Shown here in pieces: positions 32,881-42,561 of a stretch of 64,000 nt of DNA. Every line of letters begins with the position of its first letter. The stretch's first letter is position 1. A program made the translations under genes and the position numbers. A model generated the notes under the pieces. The model ran no database searches, was not told the origin of the DNA, and saw only the letters and a list, made by a program, of their open reading frames with translations. The stretch covers positions 55,001 to 119,000 of the forward strand of contig CAUYUJ010019281.1 in assembly GCA_963575745.1 (NCBI GenBank), read 5' to 3'. Origin of the DNA: Prorocentrum cordatum (taxonomy: Eukaryota; Sar; Dinophyceae; Prorocentrales; Prorocentraceae).

Positions 32881-32894
32881 CGTCGCGCGGATAT
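32881..32894. repeat. Left copy of LINE-1 target-site duplication
   Basis: CGTCGCGCGGATAT, versus CGTCGCACGAAATAT at 37961-37975: two substitutions and a 1-bp length difference. The pair brackets LINE-1 exactly where the LINE-2 zinc-finger region is cut. Confidence 0.6.
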
Positions 32895-33065
32895 TCTCTA
32901 TTGGGCAGCTTAGAGGGCCGATTCACGATGTTTGAACTCGCTGGCCATTGATCAAAACAGACAATCAGCTGCACTTGCAATCGCCTCGCTGTCACGCCCC
33001 AGAAGCGCGGCCCCTGGAATGGGTAGAACAGCCCGCCCCGCGGACTGAGAGCGGGGTTTTCGCGG

Positions 33066-33700
33066 TCACCCCCGCAGTCGAGGCGCCGCCTGAAACCGAA
33101 ACTCCCCCTCGAACCTTGACCTCCCCCATCCCCCCCCTTCTATTCGGGGCGCTGGCTTGTCGCCTGGGCGCCGCGCCCGCTGCAGCATGTCGGCTTGCGG
33201 CCCGGTCTCCTCCCCCAGATGCCCTCCAGGCGCCTGCCCCATCGCGGTCACGGCTCCTATGTGCGCCATGCTCGATCCCAGCAGCTTCCTCATGTTGAAG
33301 TCGGGGACGGCCAGAACTATCTTCACCTTTGTCTCGTCGAAGCACCTCTCGAGGCGGCGCGCGTGGCACATCTGGATCATATCCCATGTTTCTCGCTCCC
33401 TCATCTGGCCCATGAGGGCTTCTAGGTTCTTGCGGTTATGGGCCCCCGCCCCCTCCTCCACCAGTTGCTTCGCCATGCGCGCGAACGCTGTCCCCGCGGG
33501 GGGGCCGAGCGCGTGGCCCTCCCCCTTCTCCTTCGCAGCTGCGTCGTATAGGCGGCGCCTCCGTTCTGCATGGCTCATGCGACTTTGGCTTTGATCTCCA
33601 AGAGGTACGCATCGTGCAATTGGCCCCTGACCCCTCGGAGCTGCTTCGCGTTGGTGATGAGCTGCTTCGACATCGTCATGGGCATCGCCTTCGTGCCCGC
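33066..33700 (-). pseudogene. LINE-1 C-terminal domain
   Basis: Alpha-rich domain at the end of this LINE family; its role is unknown to me. Two frames together read LITNAKQLRGVRGQLHDAYL, then (after a shift near 33580) EKGEGHALGPPAGTAFARMA, DETKVKIVLAVPDFNMRKLL and HIGAVTAMGQAPGGHLGEE. The same domain is seen in LINE-2 at 38.42-39.06 kb. One frameshift separates the first helix pair from the rest. The C-terminal tail ends at the stop at 33066. Confidence 0.6.
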
Positions 33701-33709
33701 GTCCGCAAT

Positions 33710-34804
33710 CTTCATCTCTTCCGGCATCTCCTGGTTGCGGCGGCGGGATCTGCGCTGCGGGCGGCTGACCTTGCGGCCCTCGCCAGCAGGGCCACCCCTC
33801 GGCTCGGCGCCGCCCCTTCCCGCGGCGCCCCCCCTTGCCCTCGTCCGTCGCGGAGTCCTTCGTCGGGGGGGGGGGGCCAGGCGGGGGCCGCCATCTCTAA
33901 CCGCGATCCGTAACTCGCTTCCTTGCGGCACGGGAATGCGCGTGAAGACGCGGCGCTCAAGTCCGGCAAGGGTCTCGAAATCAACAGCTACGGAGCACGC
34001 GGGACACGTTCGATCGGGCGGTTCGATGAACTCACATGATGATTTCGCCCGGGCCGCATAGCATCTAGAGTGCTTCCAGGATTCTTCGACATGCATAAAG
34101 GTCTCGTGCGTGTTTCTGAACACCGTCGAGCAAATCAGACATTGGTTCGATCGTGTAAGTCAGTAAAAAATATTCGGTCGTCCGTGCTCACCTCCCAGTG
34201 CTGCAGCGCGCTGATGCGCCTTCAAGCCTCCTCGTGTTCTCGCTCGATGTTGGCACGTGCCCCCCCCCCCGTCCATCTTCGGCCCGCATGCAAAACCGCC
34301 GAGACGCTCATCCCCTATGGGAGCGGCAGGCGGCGGCAGCAGCGGTGCAGTGGAAAGTGGTGGGATGGCGACGCTCGAATATTCTTGCAGCAGTCGTGTC
34401 TCGTCGATGTTACTCAGGGCTTGGACAACGTGATCCTGGATAAGCGCGGCAACCCTGCGGCCCTCCCGGAGCTCGTTAAACATCCCCGCCTCCTCGTCCT
34501 CGGGCAGGTCCAGGAGGTCCTGGGAAAACTGACGGGCCCATGGATTCGCTTTCGGGTTCATGTTGATTTTGCCGTCCACGGCCGTGGGCGGGGCGACTGG
34601 TAATCCGAGATCTCCTAGCTCATTGGCTCGATTGCGTTCGCGATCGAACCTACATCTGCCCCAGCGCGTAGCCCACCGCGGCCGAGGCTGTAGCTGAATG
34701 GAAAAAACACGCAGAGCTTGTGTATACCGGGCAAGACGCCGAATCTTGAGGGCGAGCGACACTGGGGCCAAGTTCCAACATTTCAAAACTGCGGCGTTGC
34801 TCAT
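33710..34804 (-). pseudogene. LINE-1 connection and zinc fingers
   Basis: From 34804 the minus strand reads SLALKIRRLARYTQALRVFS and NPWARQFSQDLLDLPEDEEA, then a finger-like TCQHRARTRGGLKAHQR, an in-frame TGA (34160-34162), and QCLICSTVFRNTHETFMHVE ending in KHSRC (C-x2-C...H...C). A further CPACSVAVDFETLAGLERR follows. Such fingers sit downstream of RT in this LINE family and probably bind nucleic acid. Apart from the TGA the frame is continuous from 34804 to 33575. Confidence 0.65.
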
Positions 34805-34865
34805 CGATTTGCGTTTGGCAACTGGGGTCAGTCCACGATGCCTGGCCCAGCAACGTACATCTCAG

Positions 34866-36682
34866 CTAACGAACGGCAGCTCCATCTAAACGATCCCCCC
34901 CCCCCCCCCCCCCTTTGGTCAGCGCGTTTGCCTCGAGACCATGCAGACTAGCATCATAAACCACTCCCAAGAAAAGTAGACGCTTGAAATCGTTGGGGAT
35001 CTTCGGATTTTGCCGAGCCCCCGAGTAGGCACACCACCCAATAGACATACTCTGGAGGCGCTTGACCACATCTGTAGTGTTAGTGCATGCTGGGGTTGTC
35101 CATCCTCCAAGATGGCGTAGTGTATGCAATAGAACGCATGGTGATTGTTCATGTTTCGCAAGCTCGTGTACATGTTGACGTATATCTAATGAGACTAAGA
35201 TGTCCTATTTCGAGCGATTCTGCTAGTAACCACCGCGCCGAAGCCATTGGTCAAAAGCGTCGCCCTCCGCATTCCGGCAGGCATTGCATTCGGACGGCGC
35301 CCCAGGAGACAGTGGCAGCATGCGAAAAAGATCATCGATGAATCGGACAAGGCTCGGATCGATGCCGCCGAACTCAGGATAGTCATTGATCATCCACGGG
35401 GCCGAGGTCGCGCCCGCTCGAGCGCCTCGCCAGCGCTCGACCAGCGCGTAGTAACCTCTCATAAAAAGGTCAGGCTCGCTGCTGCACCCCATGGGCCCGC
35501 CGCTCCCCATGCGCAACCATAGGTCGCCATCAAAAGCTTGCCGTCGCGCGCGGATGACGCCGCGCCCCTGGCGAAAGAAGGGGCCGGGGGTGGAACGGAG
35601 CAAACTCGCTTATCTGATTGAAGCGACGTGCGTGAGCACCGCATGCAAAGGCGTTAGTAAGGTCGTGGCTCCGACGCACGCAGCTTCGTCTGGCCGAATT
35701 AGCCTTCCAAAGTAGCACCCTGGGGATGGCGATCGCGGCCTCGCGGCGCCGGTGGGGGAGCCCGCCCCATGCCCGGGGCGGCGGGCGGTATGCGGCGCAT
35801 TCGCGCGCGAGTAGCGAGCGGAAAAAAAAAGTACTTCCAATAACCGCACATGGCGTGGATGAGCCTACAGCATGAAACCGCAGAGCCCGCGGCCGTGATC
35901 TTGAGGTACTCGGGCGAATAGATCCTCGGGAGGGAGGTGGGCGTCCTCGTCTTGGATAATATACATATTTCACCCTGATTGGCAGCCTGAGGAACGGCGC
36001 CCACACGGCATACGTGCACATGCATCCGATCAAGCCTGTTTGCGCCTTCCCCAGCGTGTTCGATGGCCTCCAGTGGGAAAAGGCGCATTCCTCGTGCTCG
36101 TAATTCGTTAGTAGCGTCTTCCGGGATTCGGCCGCCCTCGAAACGAATGCCCGCAGGCGCGCGCGCGTCGCCAAGGCCCCCGCTCTGACGAGCGGGGCGA
36201 GACAGGTAGGTAGGGGAGGCGATCGCAATGAATCGTTCTGTGGGGGTACTCAAGTCTGCTGCATATCTACGTCGCCGAGCTCTGTTTAGAAGGTGAATGG
36301 TGCGCTGGATTTGTTCTCGGGCCTCGCCGAGTAGCGCCTGTGAAATACCTGCGGCCCCAGGGGTTTCACCAAATGCCAATCCGTGCCGATGTCGAGGGTC
36401 ACGCAGGTCCCCGGGAGATTTGCATTCCACAGGCGGGGCACCACGTGTTGCTGGAAAACCTTTCTCAGGCCCATCCTTCGATCGGGTTTCGTACCATTCC
36501 TCGCTCGAGGCAGATCGTGAAAGCAGTGTATTGTAAACTCGTTTCTTCTTAGCGCCGACCTTTGCATGGGTCAGCGCTCTTGCCAGTCTGCGCGCGACCG
36601 CGTGGTCCCCCCGTCTGAGTGCTTCTAACAACGTTTCCTGTATTAGCTGCTTCGCTCGTGCCACTCGTCGTCTACGTATCAA
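34866..36682 (-). pseudogene. LINE-1 reverse transcriptase
   Basis: Copies element RNA into DNA at the nicked target when intact. Readable landmarks on the minus strand: CRLIHAMCGYWKYFF (near 35.85 kb); motif A, HDLTNAFACGAHA (near 35.65 kb), with its catalytic Asp; motif B, GSGGPMGCSSEPDLFMRGYY (near 35.50 kb); motif C, LVRFIDDLFRM (near 35.33 kb), both Asp kept; then GGY-stop-QNRSK-stop and RHLGGWTTPACTN, GWCAYSGA and LHGLEANALTK toward 34.9 kb. Frameshifts lie between motif blocks, and in-frame TAG codons occur just after motif C. Not active, but the best-preserved RT in the window. Confidence 0.8.
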
Positions 36683-36778
36683 AATGAATTGGGCATCCGG
36701 ACGCCTCGGGCGAGGTGAGAACGCGTTGTCGGGGCGGAGCGCATGATCTCTTCGTAGCTGGGGTCGGACGCGAAGTAT

Positions 36779-37866
36779 TCAATCTCTTTCTTTGATGAGG
36801 CCCTGGGATTCAGGCGTCGTCGCATACTGATGCGTGAGCAGAGGCACCGCTGCAGCACGAACACATGTCATGCAGAACGCGCAGTGCATGTCAGGGGTGT
36901 TGGTGGTCTCAGCCACCGCGAAATTGTTTTCATTCGCAATCAACTCCTCACCCAGCGCCGTCAGGAAGGGGCCTTTGTCTTCGCCGCGTTGTAAAAGGGC
37001 AGCCACTCTGTCGAGGTCCCACTTGGTATGTCCCCGCTGGAGGGGCGCCGTTGGAGTCCCGATATAATGCGCGATGCCGACAGGCGTGTGGTCCGGCAAC
37101 TTCTTCGATACCTGCAGCTTGAGTGCTGTGCGTCTCCACGCCGTGCCACGCGTTGCGTGGTGTGATCCCAGGCAACAAGCCACTCGGGCCGATGCTGAAA
37201 CCGATGCGTGTCTTGGTACCTCGAGGTCCCTGATGCGTGTGGCCCGCGCTGAAAAAGTGCGTATTGAAGGCAGATAAGTTCGATGTTCTCAATAGCTCGT
37301 GCATTCTCATGCCCACTCTGCCCTCGTGGTCCGGAAATGCGGGTCCTACTGCGCCATCGGGGCTGTGGGGGTTGCCGAGGCCGTCGTTCAGGTCAACGAA
37401 GATGTGCGGGGTGACCTTGGCTGGCGTGTGCTCGAGCTCATACTCAATCCACTGCGTGGCTTGGCCTCAGGTGCCTTCCTGATCGTCGTGAAGTATGCCA
37501 AAATGAACTAGCATTGTAGTTTTCCTTGAGCATGCGTCAATGACCCTCCCGCCCGAGGAGGCCCGCTGGTGGCTGTTCGACTCTTGTGATATGTGATGTG
37601 CGTAACCTCGAACATTTCAGCAAGAACGTCACTCCTCAACTCTTGTTCGTATACGGCGACGTGTCCCGCCCCCACTCTATAACATGGTGATGGCGAGTAA
37701 GCGCTTTCGTATGCAAGCCAGCTCGTTGTCTTCTAATCGATGTGCCAATGAGGCCCACGACGTCGGCGGTCCTCGGGTTCGCTGAGATGTCGGCTAGGCG
37801 GTCAGGCTTCGCGCGGGCTGGGTTGTACGTCAGGAGCGTCAGCACTGCCCTCCGCATGGCCGCCAT
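36779..37866 (-). pseudogene. LINE-1 EEP endonuclease and linker
   Basis: The ATG at 37866 opens MAAMRRAVLTLLTYNPARAK and DRLADISANPRTADVVGLIG, the usual EEP N-terminus. Further on: HDDQEGT-stop, QWIEYELEHTPAKVTPHIFV then DLNDGLG (D-x-N, near 37.39 kb), LSAFNTHFFSAGHTHQGPRG near 37.2 kb, and LQVSKKLPDHTPV (D-H motif, near 37.08 kb). The frame from 37183 continues into a linker, TKWDLDRVAALLQRGEDKGP, typical between EEP and RT. One in-frame TGA precedes the D-x-N block and two or more frameshifts are needed to read it through. Confidence 0.8.
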
Positions 37867-37960
37867 TGTCGGGGTGGGTCTGGAGCGAGAGACATCGCCG
37901 CTCCGCGGCGGGAATCGCCCCCAGGCCTGCCAGGGCGCCTTCGAGCCACCGTGGCCTTAT

Positions 37961-37975
37961 CGTCGCACGAAATAT
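37961..37975. repeat. Right copy of LINE-1 target-site duplication
   Basis: CGTCGCACGAAATAT. Read with the LINE-2 codon phase it gives RRTKY, continuing to RIEPLIPMLVDTDQC without a stop. The left copy would shift this frame, so the right copy seems nearer the original target. Confidence 0.6.
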
Positions 37976-37987
37976 AGGATAGAGCCT

Positions 37988-38250
37988 CTCATCCCTATGC
38001 TAGTAGATACAGACCAATGCCCTCGGTGCAGGTCGAACTTGTCCAGTGAGCGGGTAGCTGTCCACCGCGCAGCGCGAGCGGCAGAAGGGGCGGGGATCTG
38101 CTTTATCGAGCATTCGGGGTGGCAGCATCAGCTCGTCGCGCCGAGCGAGAGCGAGCTGACCTGCAGCGCTTCCCAGCATCGGGCTACTGGCTTCGAGGAC
38201 TTCCAGTTCCGCGTCGCCTGTCGCGACCCAGGGCCGCAGGCAGTTCGCCG
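37988..38250 (+). pseudogene. LINE-2 second zinc finger
   Basis: DTDQCPRCRSNLSSERVAVH and, after a few residues, GAGICF give a C-x2-C...H...C finger, followed by LVAPSESELTCSASQ. It lines up block for block with QCLICSTVFRNTHETFMHVE...KHSRC of LINE-1. The frame is open from the insertion junction to 38410. Confidence 0.7.
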
Positions 38251-38389
38251 CGCTCGAGACCGCGCAGTGGGCGGCGCAGAAGAGGGGGGGGGGGGGGGGG
38301 GGGGGGGGGGGCGGCCGAGAGCGAGGGCGCCGATGGGGGCGGCGGGGGCCAGGGGGGCAAAGGAGGAGGATCGGTGCGCGGACAGGAGC

Positions 38390-39056
38390 AAGCGAGGGCA
38401 GACAACGTAGCCGCCGCTCCCGATCTGCAGCAAGCTTTGCTTGCGGCACAGAAGCGCATCCTCAGGGTGGCATCGGCGCAGCGAGACATGGCCAACATTA
38501 TGGCAGAGTTTTGGCTTCTCCTCGCCATGGTCCAGGTGTCGAAGGAGGGGTTCGCATCGGGGCAAGCGCATCATCCGGTGGTAGAAGGGTTGGGCACGGG
38601 GCGCAACGCGGGCCCTCCACGCGCGCATATCGCGGCAGGGGCGGCCACGGCAATCTACGACGCCCACGGGGGCGACGGGGGAGGAGGGCAGGGCGAAAAA
38701 AGGTGCAGGAGCATTGGGTGGAAGCAGGGGCCCCGGAGAATTTGGGATGGCATGCGTAGTCGAGTTGTTTCAAGATGTTCCGACAGATGGAATGCTACCG
38801 CCCAGAAGGAGCGCCAGTGCATGAGCGCAATGTAAAACTGCAGTTCTCGATCAACATGATCCCAGACTTTAGGACGGTCCTCCGCCTGTCCACGGGGCCC
38901 CCAGTGCAGATGCCCATGATGGGCATGAGGAGCTTGCAGGCAGCGTTCATCCAGGACCCCATCGCAGCGGGGGGAGTCGAGCCGACGGGAGTGAGGCCCA
39001 GGGCCGAGCTACAGCGAGCAGTGGAGCGCCAGTTGAGGAATTCCCAGAGGGCGTGA
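38390..39056 (+). pseudogene. LINE-2 C-terminal domain
   Basis: Reads LQQALLAAQKRILRVASAQR then DMANIMAEFWLLLAM in one frame, and after a frameshift near 38770 RNVKLQFSINMIPDFRTVLR and QAAFIQDPIAAGGVEPTGVR, then LQRAVERQLRN, stop at 39056. The paired helices and the GPP box correspond to the LINE-1 C-terminal domain, in a different subfamily. Confidence 0.55.
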
Positions 39057-40262
39057 TGATGCCGGCGCAGAACCTTGCCCGAGACCCTCGTGAACTTGCT
39101 AAATTGTATGCGACAGGGATAGCGGGGTGGAGAGAGCGCAGCTTCTTGACAGAGCAGTAGAATCCGTTCAGCACCAAATGTCCTTATCATTACAGTATGA
39201 TCGCATGTCTGGACAATCAGTTTGTGATGCACGAAGAAGTCGAATGCATCGATGTCGAGAGGAGGTTCCCTATGCTTCTGTTTCTGATAGCCGTCTCTAT
39301 CGAGCTGCGGCGTCGAAGGCTACCTAATGTGCCAGACTGGCACCTGAGACTGAGATGGCCTCATCCAGGACCCCTGTCTTGGTGGCAGCTACGGCCCCAG
39401 CCTCGAGCGATGCGACGTCGGCTCCAACAATCCCGATCCGCTTGAAGGCTGCGCCGTCGCGTGGGAGGAACGCTGCGCCTGACAATGCGAAGATCGAGAG
39501 GGCCCAGCAGTGTTATGTATCGACGGGTGCAGTTCTTCGCCAGCACCACTCGAGCATGATAGGTGGGCACGTTCGCGTGGCCAGTCAGCTCGATTTTTTC
39601 AAGTTGCAGCGCGATCAGCTGAACACTCCTGTGCAGGGCGATGATGAACTCGAGGCAGTTCGACTCACCGCTAGCCGCAACCCAGATAGCCGCTTTACTT
39701 TCATGATTGACCAGTGCGATCAGATTGCGAGATGATTGGTGTCTTCGACGAGGCGCCCATGAGTGTGGCTAGGTTCGGCCGGGACGTGTCGCAGCCGAGC
39801 GGGGAGCAGGAGCAGTGGGGGCAGGGCTAGGAAGCGGCTTGGCAGTCGTCGCAGCCGTGGTCTGTGACCGCGACCCTAAACGCTGCGACGACAGGTGGCT
39901 TGGTGATCGTCCATCACCAGTCAGGCGCGCCGCACGTCCCTGTATTGTTGTGCTGGTCCTCCCCCTCCTCTTCCTTCCTTCGATTCGTTCGAATTCGGAG
40001 TTGTCTAGCAGTGACAGGAGCGGGGCTCGCATCGTGACTGGGCAACCCCGCCTTTCCCGACCAGCCAGAGTGCAAGACGACCCACGGGGCCCCTGCCGAA
40101 GCGGCTTCGGTTGCAGCGAGAGGCTGCGCCGAGCGCCGTAGGTTGCGGGGGGAGAGGATTGTAAGTGTTCCTATCCTCGTTGGCTTCCGTATCTCCTCTA
40201 GGGGCCGCCTGAGCTTAACGCGAGTTGAACTTGGCCCCCACGTCTCCACCACCCCCACCACC
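39057..40262. other. Unassigned; open frame at 39355-39735
   Basis: After the LINE-2 stop, a plus-strand frame of 126 codons (39355-39735) reads as ordinary protein (GAVLRQHHSSMIGGHVRVAS, LDFFKLQRDQLNTPVQGDD). I cannot assign it. It could be a LINE 3' region, an exon or chance. Confidence 0.25.
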
Positions 40263-40365
40263 TCCCCCCTCCTCCTCCTCCTCCTCCTCCTCCTCCTCCT
40301 CCTCCTCCTCCTCCTCCTCCTCCTCCTCGTTCTTCTCCTCCTCGTCCTCCTCCTCCTCCTCGTGC
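40263..40365. repeat. (CTC)n microsatellite
   Basis: CTC triplets with GTT and GTC interruptions at the 3' side. Confidence 0.9.
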
Positions 40366-40396
40366 AGGGGGTGTCGGTGAACCTAGACATGCTCGC

Positions 40397-40560
40397 GTCG
40401 TAAGAAAGTCACGACGGGAGGTTTTCATCAATTTTCGGCTTCGGGGGCCCTCGCCAGTCCGCGGGAACGCCAAGCAGGATTCAGGATGAGAGGCCGGCCC
40501 CAGGAAATGGGCCGGGACTTTTGGGGGCCCCGCATTGAAAACATCAGGACACGATCTGTC
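40397..40560 (+). mobile_element. GACGTCG-end element, copy 2
   Basis: Block-for-block relative of 4005-4166: GGGAGGTTTTCATC, TTTTCGGCTTCGGGGGCCCT, AGGATGAGAGGCCGGCCCC, GGACTTTTGGGGGCCC and ATTGAAAACATCAGGACACG. Ends are diverged (CAGACAGATCGTGTCCTGAT read inward). Confidence 0.45.
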
Positions 40561-40865
40561 TGGGAAGTGGGCGGTGAAGAAGTCAGCATCGTTTAACCGA
40601 TCCCTATGCCCACCACCCCACCATTCGAATCGGGGATATACCCTTGTAAGCCCGAGCGAAACAGCCTATATTCCCATCTATGGGGGGCGCTGGTGGGGAT
40701 ACGGATCGGTTGAACGATGTTCACAAAAAGGTGCACCTCTCGTGCCCCGAGGGGCTCTAAGAGGGCCCCCGTGGGACCCAACAGGGCCACGGACACTGCA
40801 TGTTTTTTGTTTTTTTGTTTTGCTCTCTCTCTCTCTCTCTCTTTTTCTGTCTGTCTCCGCCCTCA
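40561..40865. other. No supported gene
   Basis: Ordinary GC-rich sequence ending in a (CT)n pyrimidine tract at 40818-40860 that looks like the lead-in to a splice acceptor. Confidence 0.35.
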
Positions 40866-40868
40866 TGC

Positions 40869-41060
40869 AGCTCCCCCCGACTCACGCGGCGTGGCGGCGG
40901 CGTCGAGTCGGGCGGGGTCGGCGGCGTCGACGGCGTCGGCGTCGGCGGCGGTGTCGGCGTCTTGGGGGCGCTGGGCGGCAGAGCCCCCTTCGAGGGGGTC
41001 CTCGTCACCGCGGCCGGGGCGTGGCCCGGGGAGGGCTGCGTGCTTCAAGGCCCCCAAGTA
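40869..41060 (+). CDS. Possible terminal exon, unknown protein
   Basis: A long (CT)n tract and CATGCAG at 40868 form a strong-looking acceptor. One forward frame reads GVGVLGALGGRAPFEGVLVT then AAGAWPGEGCVLQGPQV before a TAA at about 41061. No domain recognised; Gly-rich frames arise easily from this base composition. Confidence 0.2.
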
Positions 41061-42099
41061 TAAGTTACACAACATAGCCGCCACCTGTCCGGCCACGCCG
41101 CCCCGGCCAAAAGCCAGGGGGAACGGGGGGGTGAAACGCCGAGCGCGGCAAAGGACGCCTGACGATTAGGGGGGATACCCCGAAGGGGGAGAGAGGGGGA
41201 GGATGAGGGGAGAGGAACCGGAAGGCGGAGGAAGCGGGCGCGCGGCCGTGGGACCTGAGCCACCGACCCCCACCGTTAGGCGCGCGCGCGCGCCCGCCTC
41301 GGGAGACAAGGATCGGGAGGAAAGAAGGAAAGGGGGGGGGAAAAGGGAAGGAGGAACACACGCCGAAAAAAATATGGCCGGGCAGGAGGGGCAGCTGACA
41401 AACACTGGGCGCGGTGCCCATCGGAGGGAGATGTTTTGCAGGTCCCTGGCGGGGGGCGCTATCCCGCCAGGGCACCTCGGACAGGGCACCGCGCCGCAAA
41501 ACATCACGACTCCGAGTCTGTGGAAGAAGAGGAGGGAGACGGAAAAACGGAGGAGGGGGACGAGGAAGGCTAGGCGTCATCGTCGCTCGGAGCAGGTTGA
41601 GAGCAACGGACGGCGCGCCTCCATAGCCGGGGGGGTTGTGTGCCTACGCAGCACAGCCCGCGCCGTGGCGCTGCGAATGGCCACAGGGAGGTGCTGGAAG
41701 AGGCGAGCCGCCCCGGCGCCCGCCTCTTCTCCAAGGCGTCCGTCGCTGCACCGAGCCAGCCGGCGGAGGGCGTCCGCGCCCGTGGGGCCCCATCCGCCCG
41801 ACGGTTCCCCCACCAGGGGGTCGAACAATTTCCCCCTGCCGCCTGCACTGGGCCTCGGTGTCTAAGTGCTCACGTTTGGTCGCCTCGTACGCGTGGGCCG
41901 CACGCCCCAGTAGCCGAGCCGAGCCGTGCCGAGAGCAGCCTGCCGACGCGGCGAAGATGCCACGACGTCGAAAAAGAGCAGCCACAGGGTGGGCCACTGG
42001 AGGGGCGATGGGGACCCGTCGTGAGCGGATCGCGGCTCGGGGGGTGGGGAGAGGGGGGGCGAGAGCGGGTGGCCCGGCGGGAGAGAGAGAGAGAGAGAG
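41061..42099. other. No supported gene
   Basis: GC-rich, with several overlapping open frames on both strands, none resembling a known family. Confidence 0.35.
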
Positions 42100-42300
42100 C
42101 TCCTCCTCCTCCTCCTCCTCCTCCTCCTCCTCCTCCTCCTCCTCCTCCCTCCTCCTCCTCCTCCTCCCTCCCTCCCTCCCTCCCTCCCTCCCTCCCTCCC
42201 TCCCTCCTCCCTCCCTCCCTCCCTCCCTCCCCCCCTCCCTCCCTCCCTCCCTTCCTCCCTCCTCCCTCCTACCTCGATCCCCCCTCCTCCCTCCTCCCCC
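42100..42300. repeat. (CTC)n then (CCTC)n array
   Basis: CTC triplets change into CCTC tetramers at about 42165 and back near 42255. Overlapping poly-Ser/Pro/Leu frames are artefacts. Confidence 0.9.
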
Positions 42301-42456
42301 CTCCCTCAGCTGGGCGTTGCGTAAGAGGCGGGCGAGGAAAAGGGGGTGGTGGGTGGGGGCAAAAGCGATAGACGAAGAGGAGGGAGAGACGGGTCGGACC
42401 AGGGTTGGGAGGGGGGGGGCCTTCTGGGGAGGCTCTCGCGGGGGTCCGAGAGGACC

Positions 42457-42561
42457 CCTCTACCCTTTCGGGACGCTGCCTTCCTCGCCACGCCCCCCCT
42501 TGCGCGCGCCGCCGAGGACTACTGGAGGCGCCTCTGCCCCTTCCTGCACGTGGAGGACGCT
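42457..42561 (+). CDS. Possible exon, unknown protein
   Basis: The frame reads PLPFRDAAFLATPPLARAAE then DYWRRLCPFLHVEDAA, with an amphipathic look unlike the surrounding repeats, and is followed by a consensus-like donor GTGAGA at 42562. The acceptor is not certain (AG at 42454-42455 is one option). I cannot name the protein. Confidence 0.3.

Larger units (their letters stand above)
29362..32894 (+). mobile_element. LINE-2, 5' part (decayed, interrupted)
   Basis: Plus-strand non-LTR retrotransposon. In order it carries the EEP endonuclease (29.36-30.24 kb), a linker, reverse transcriptase remains (31.3-32.1 kb) and the first zinc finger (32.81-32.88 kb). The element then stops at the junction with the oppositely oriented LINE-1 and resumes at 37.96 kb. 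Reading frame changes at least five times in the endonuclease alone, so it is an old pseudo-element. The 5' end is not defined precisely; the first recognised residues lie about 120 bp after a (CTC)n tract. Confidence 0.8.
32895..37960 (-). mobile_element. LINE-1, near full length (~5.07 kb)
   Basis: Minus-strand non-LTR retrotransposon. 5' to 3' on the minus strand: EEP endonuclease (ATG at 37866), linker, reverse transcriptase with motifs A, B and C still readable, RHLGG-type thumb region, zinc fingers, low-complexity Pro/Arg-rich linker and a C-terminal domain ending at the stop at 33066. A 5' leader of about 95 bp and a 3' tail of about 170 bp complete it. Several stops and frameshifts inactivate it. 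It lies inside LINE-2 in the opposite orientation, flanked by a diverged 14-15 bp target duplication. Confidence 0.8.
37961..39056 (+). mobile_element. LINE-2, 3' part
   Basis: Continuation of LINE-2 after the LINE-1 insertion: second zinc finger at 38.00-38.11 kb, G-rich linker including a run of about 28 G at 38285-38312, and the C-terminal domain ending at a TGA at 39054-39056. The original uninterrupted element would have been about 4.6 kb from 29.36 kb. Confidence 0.7.

Noticed and set aside
32603-32995. Minus-strand 130-codon open frame
   Set aside because: It overlaps the LINE-2 zinc finger on the opposite strand and the LINE-1/LINE-2 junction, and matches no domain; it is a shadow frame.
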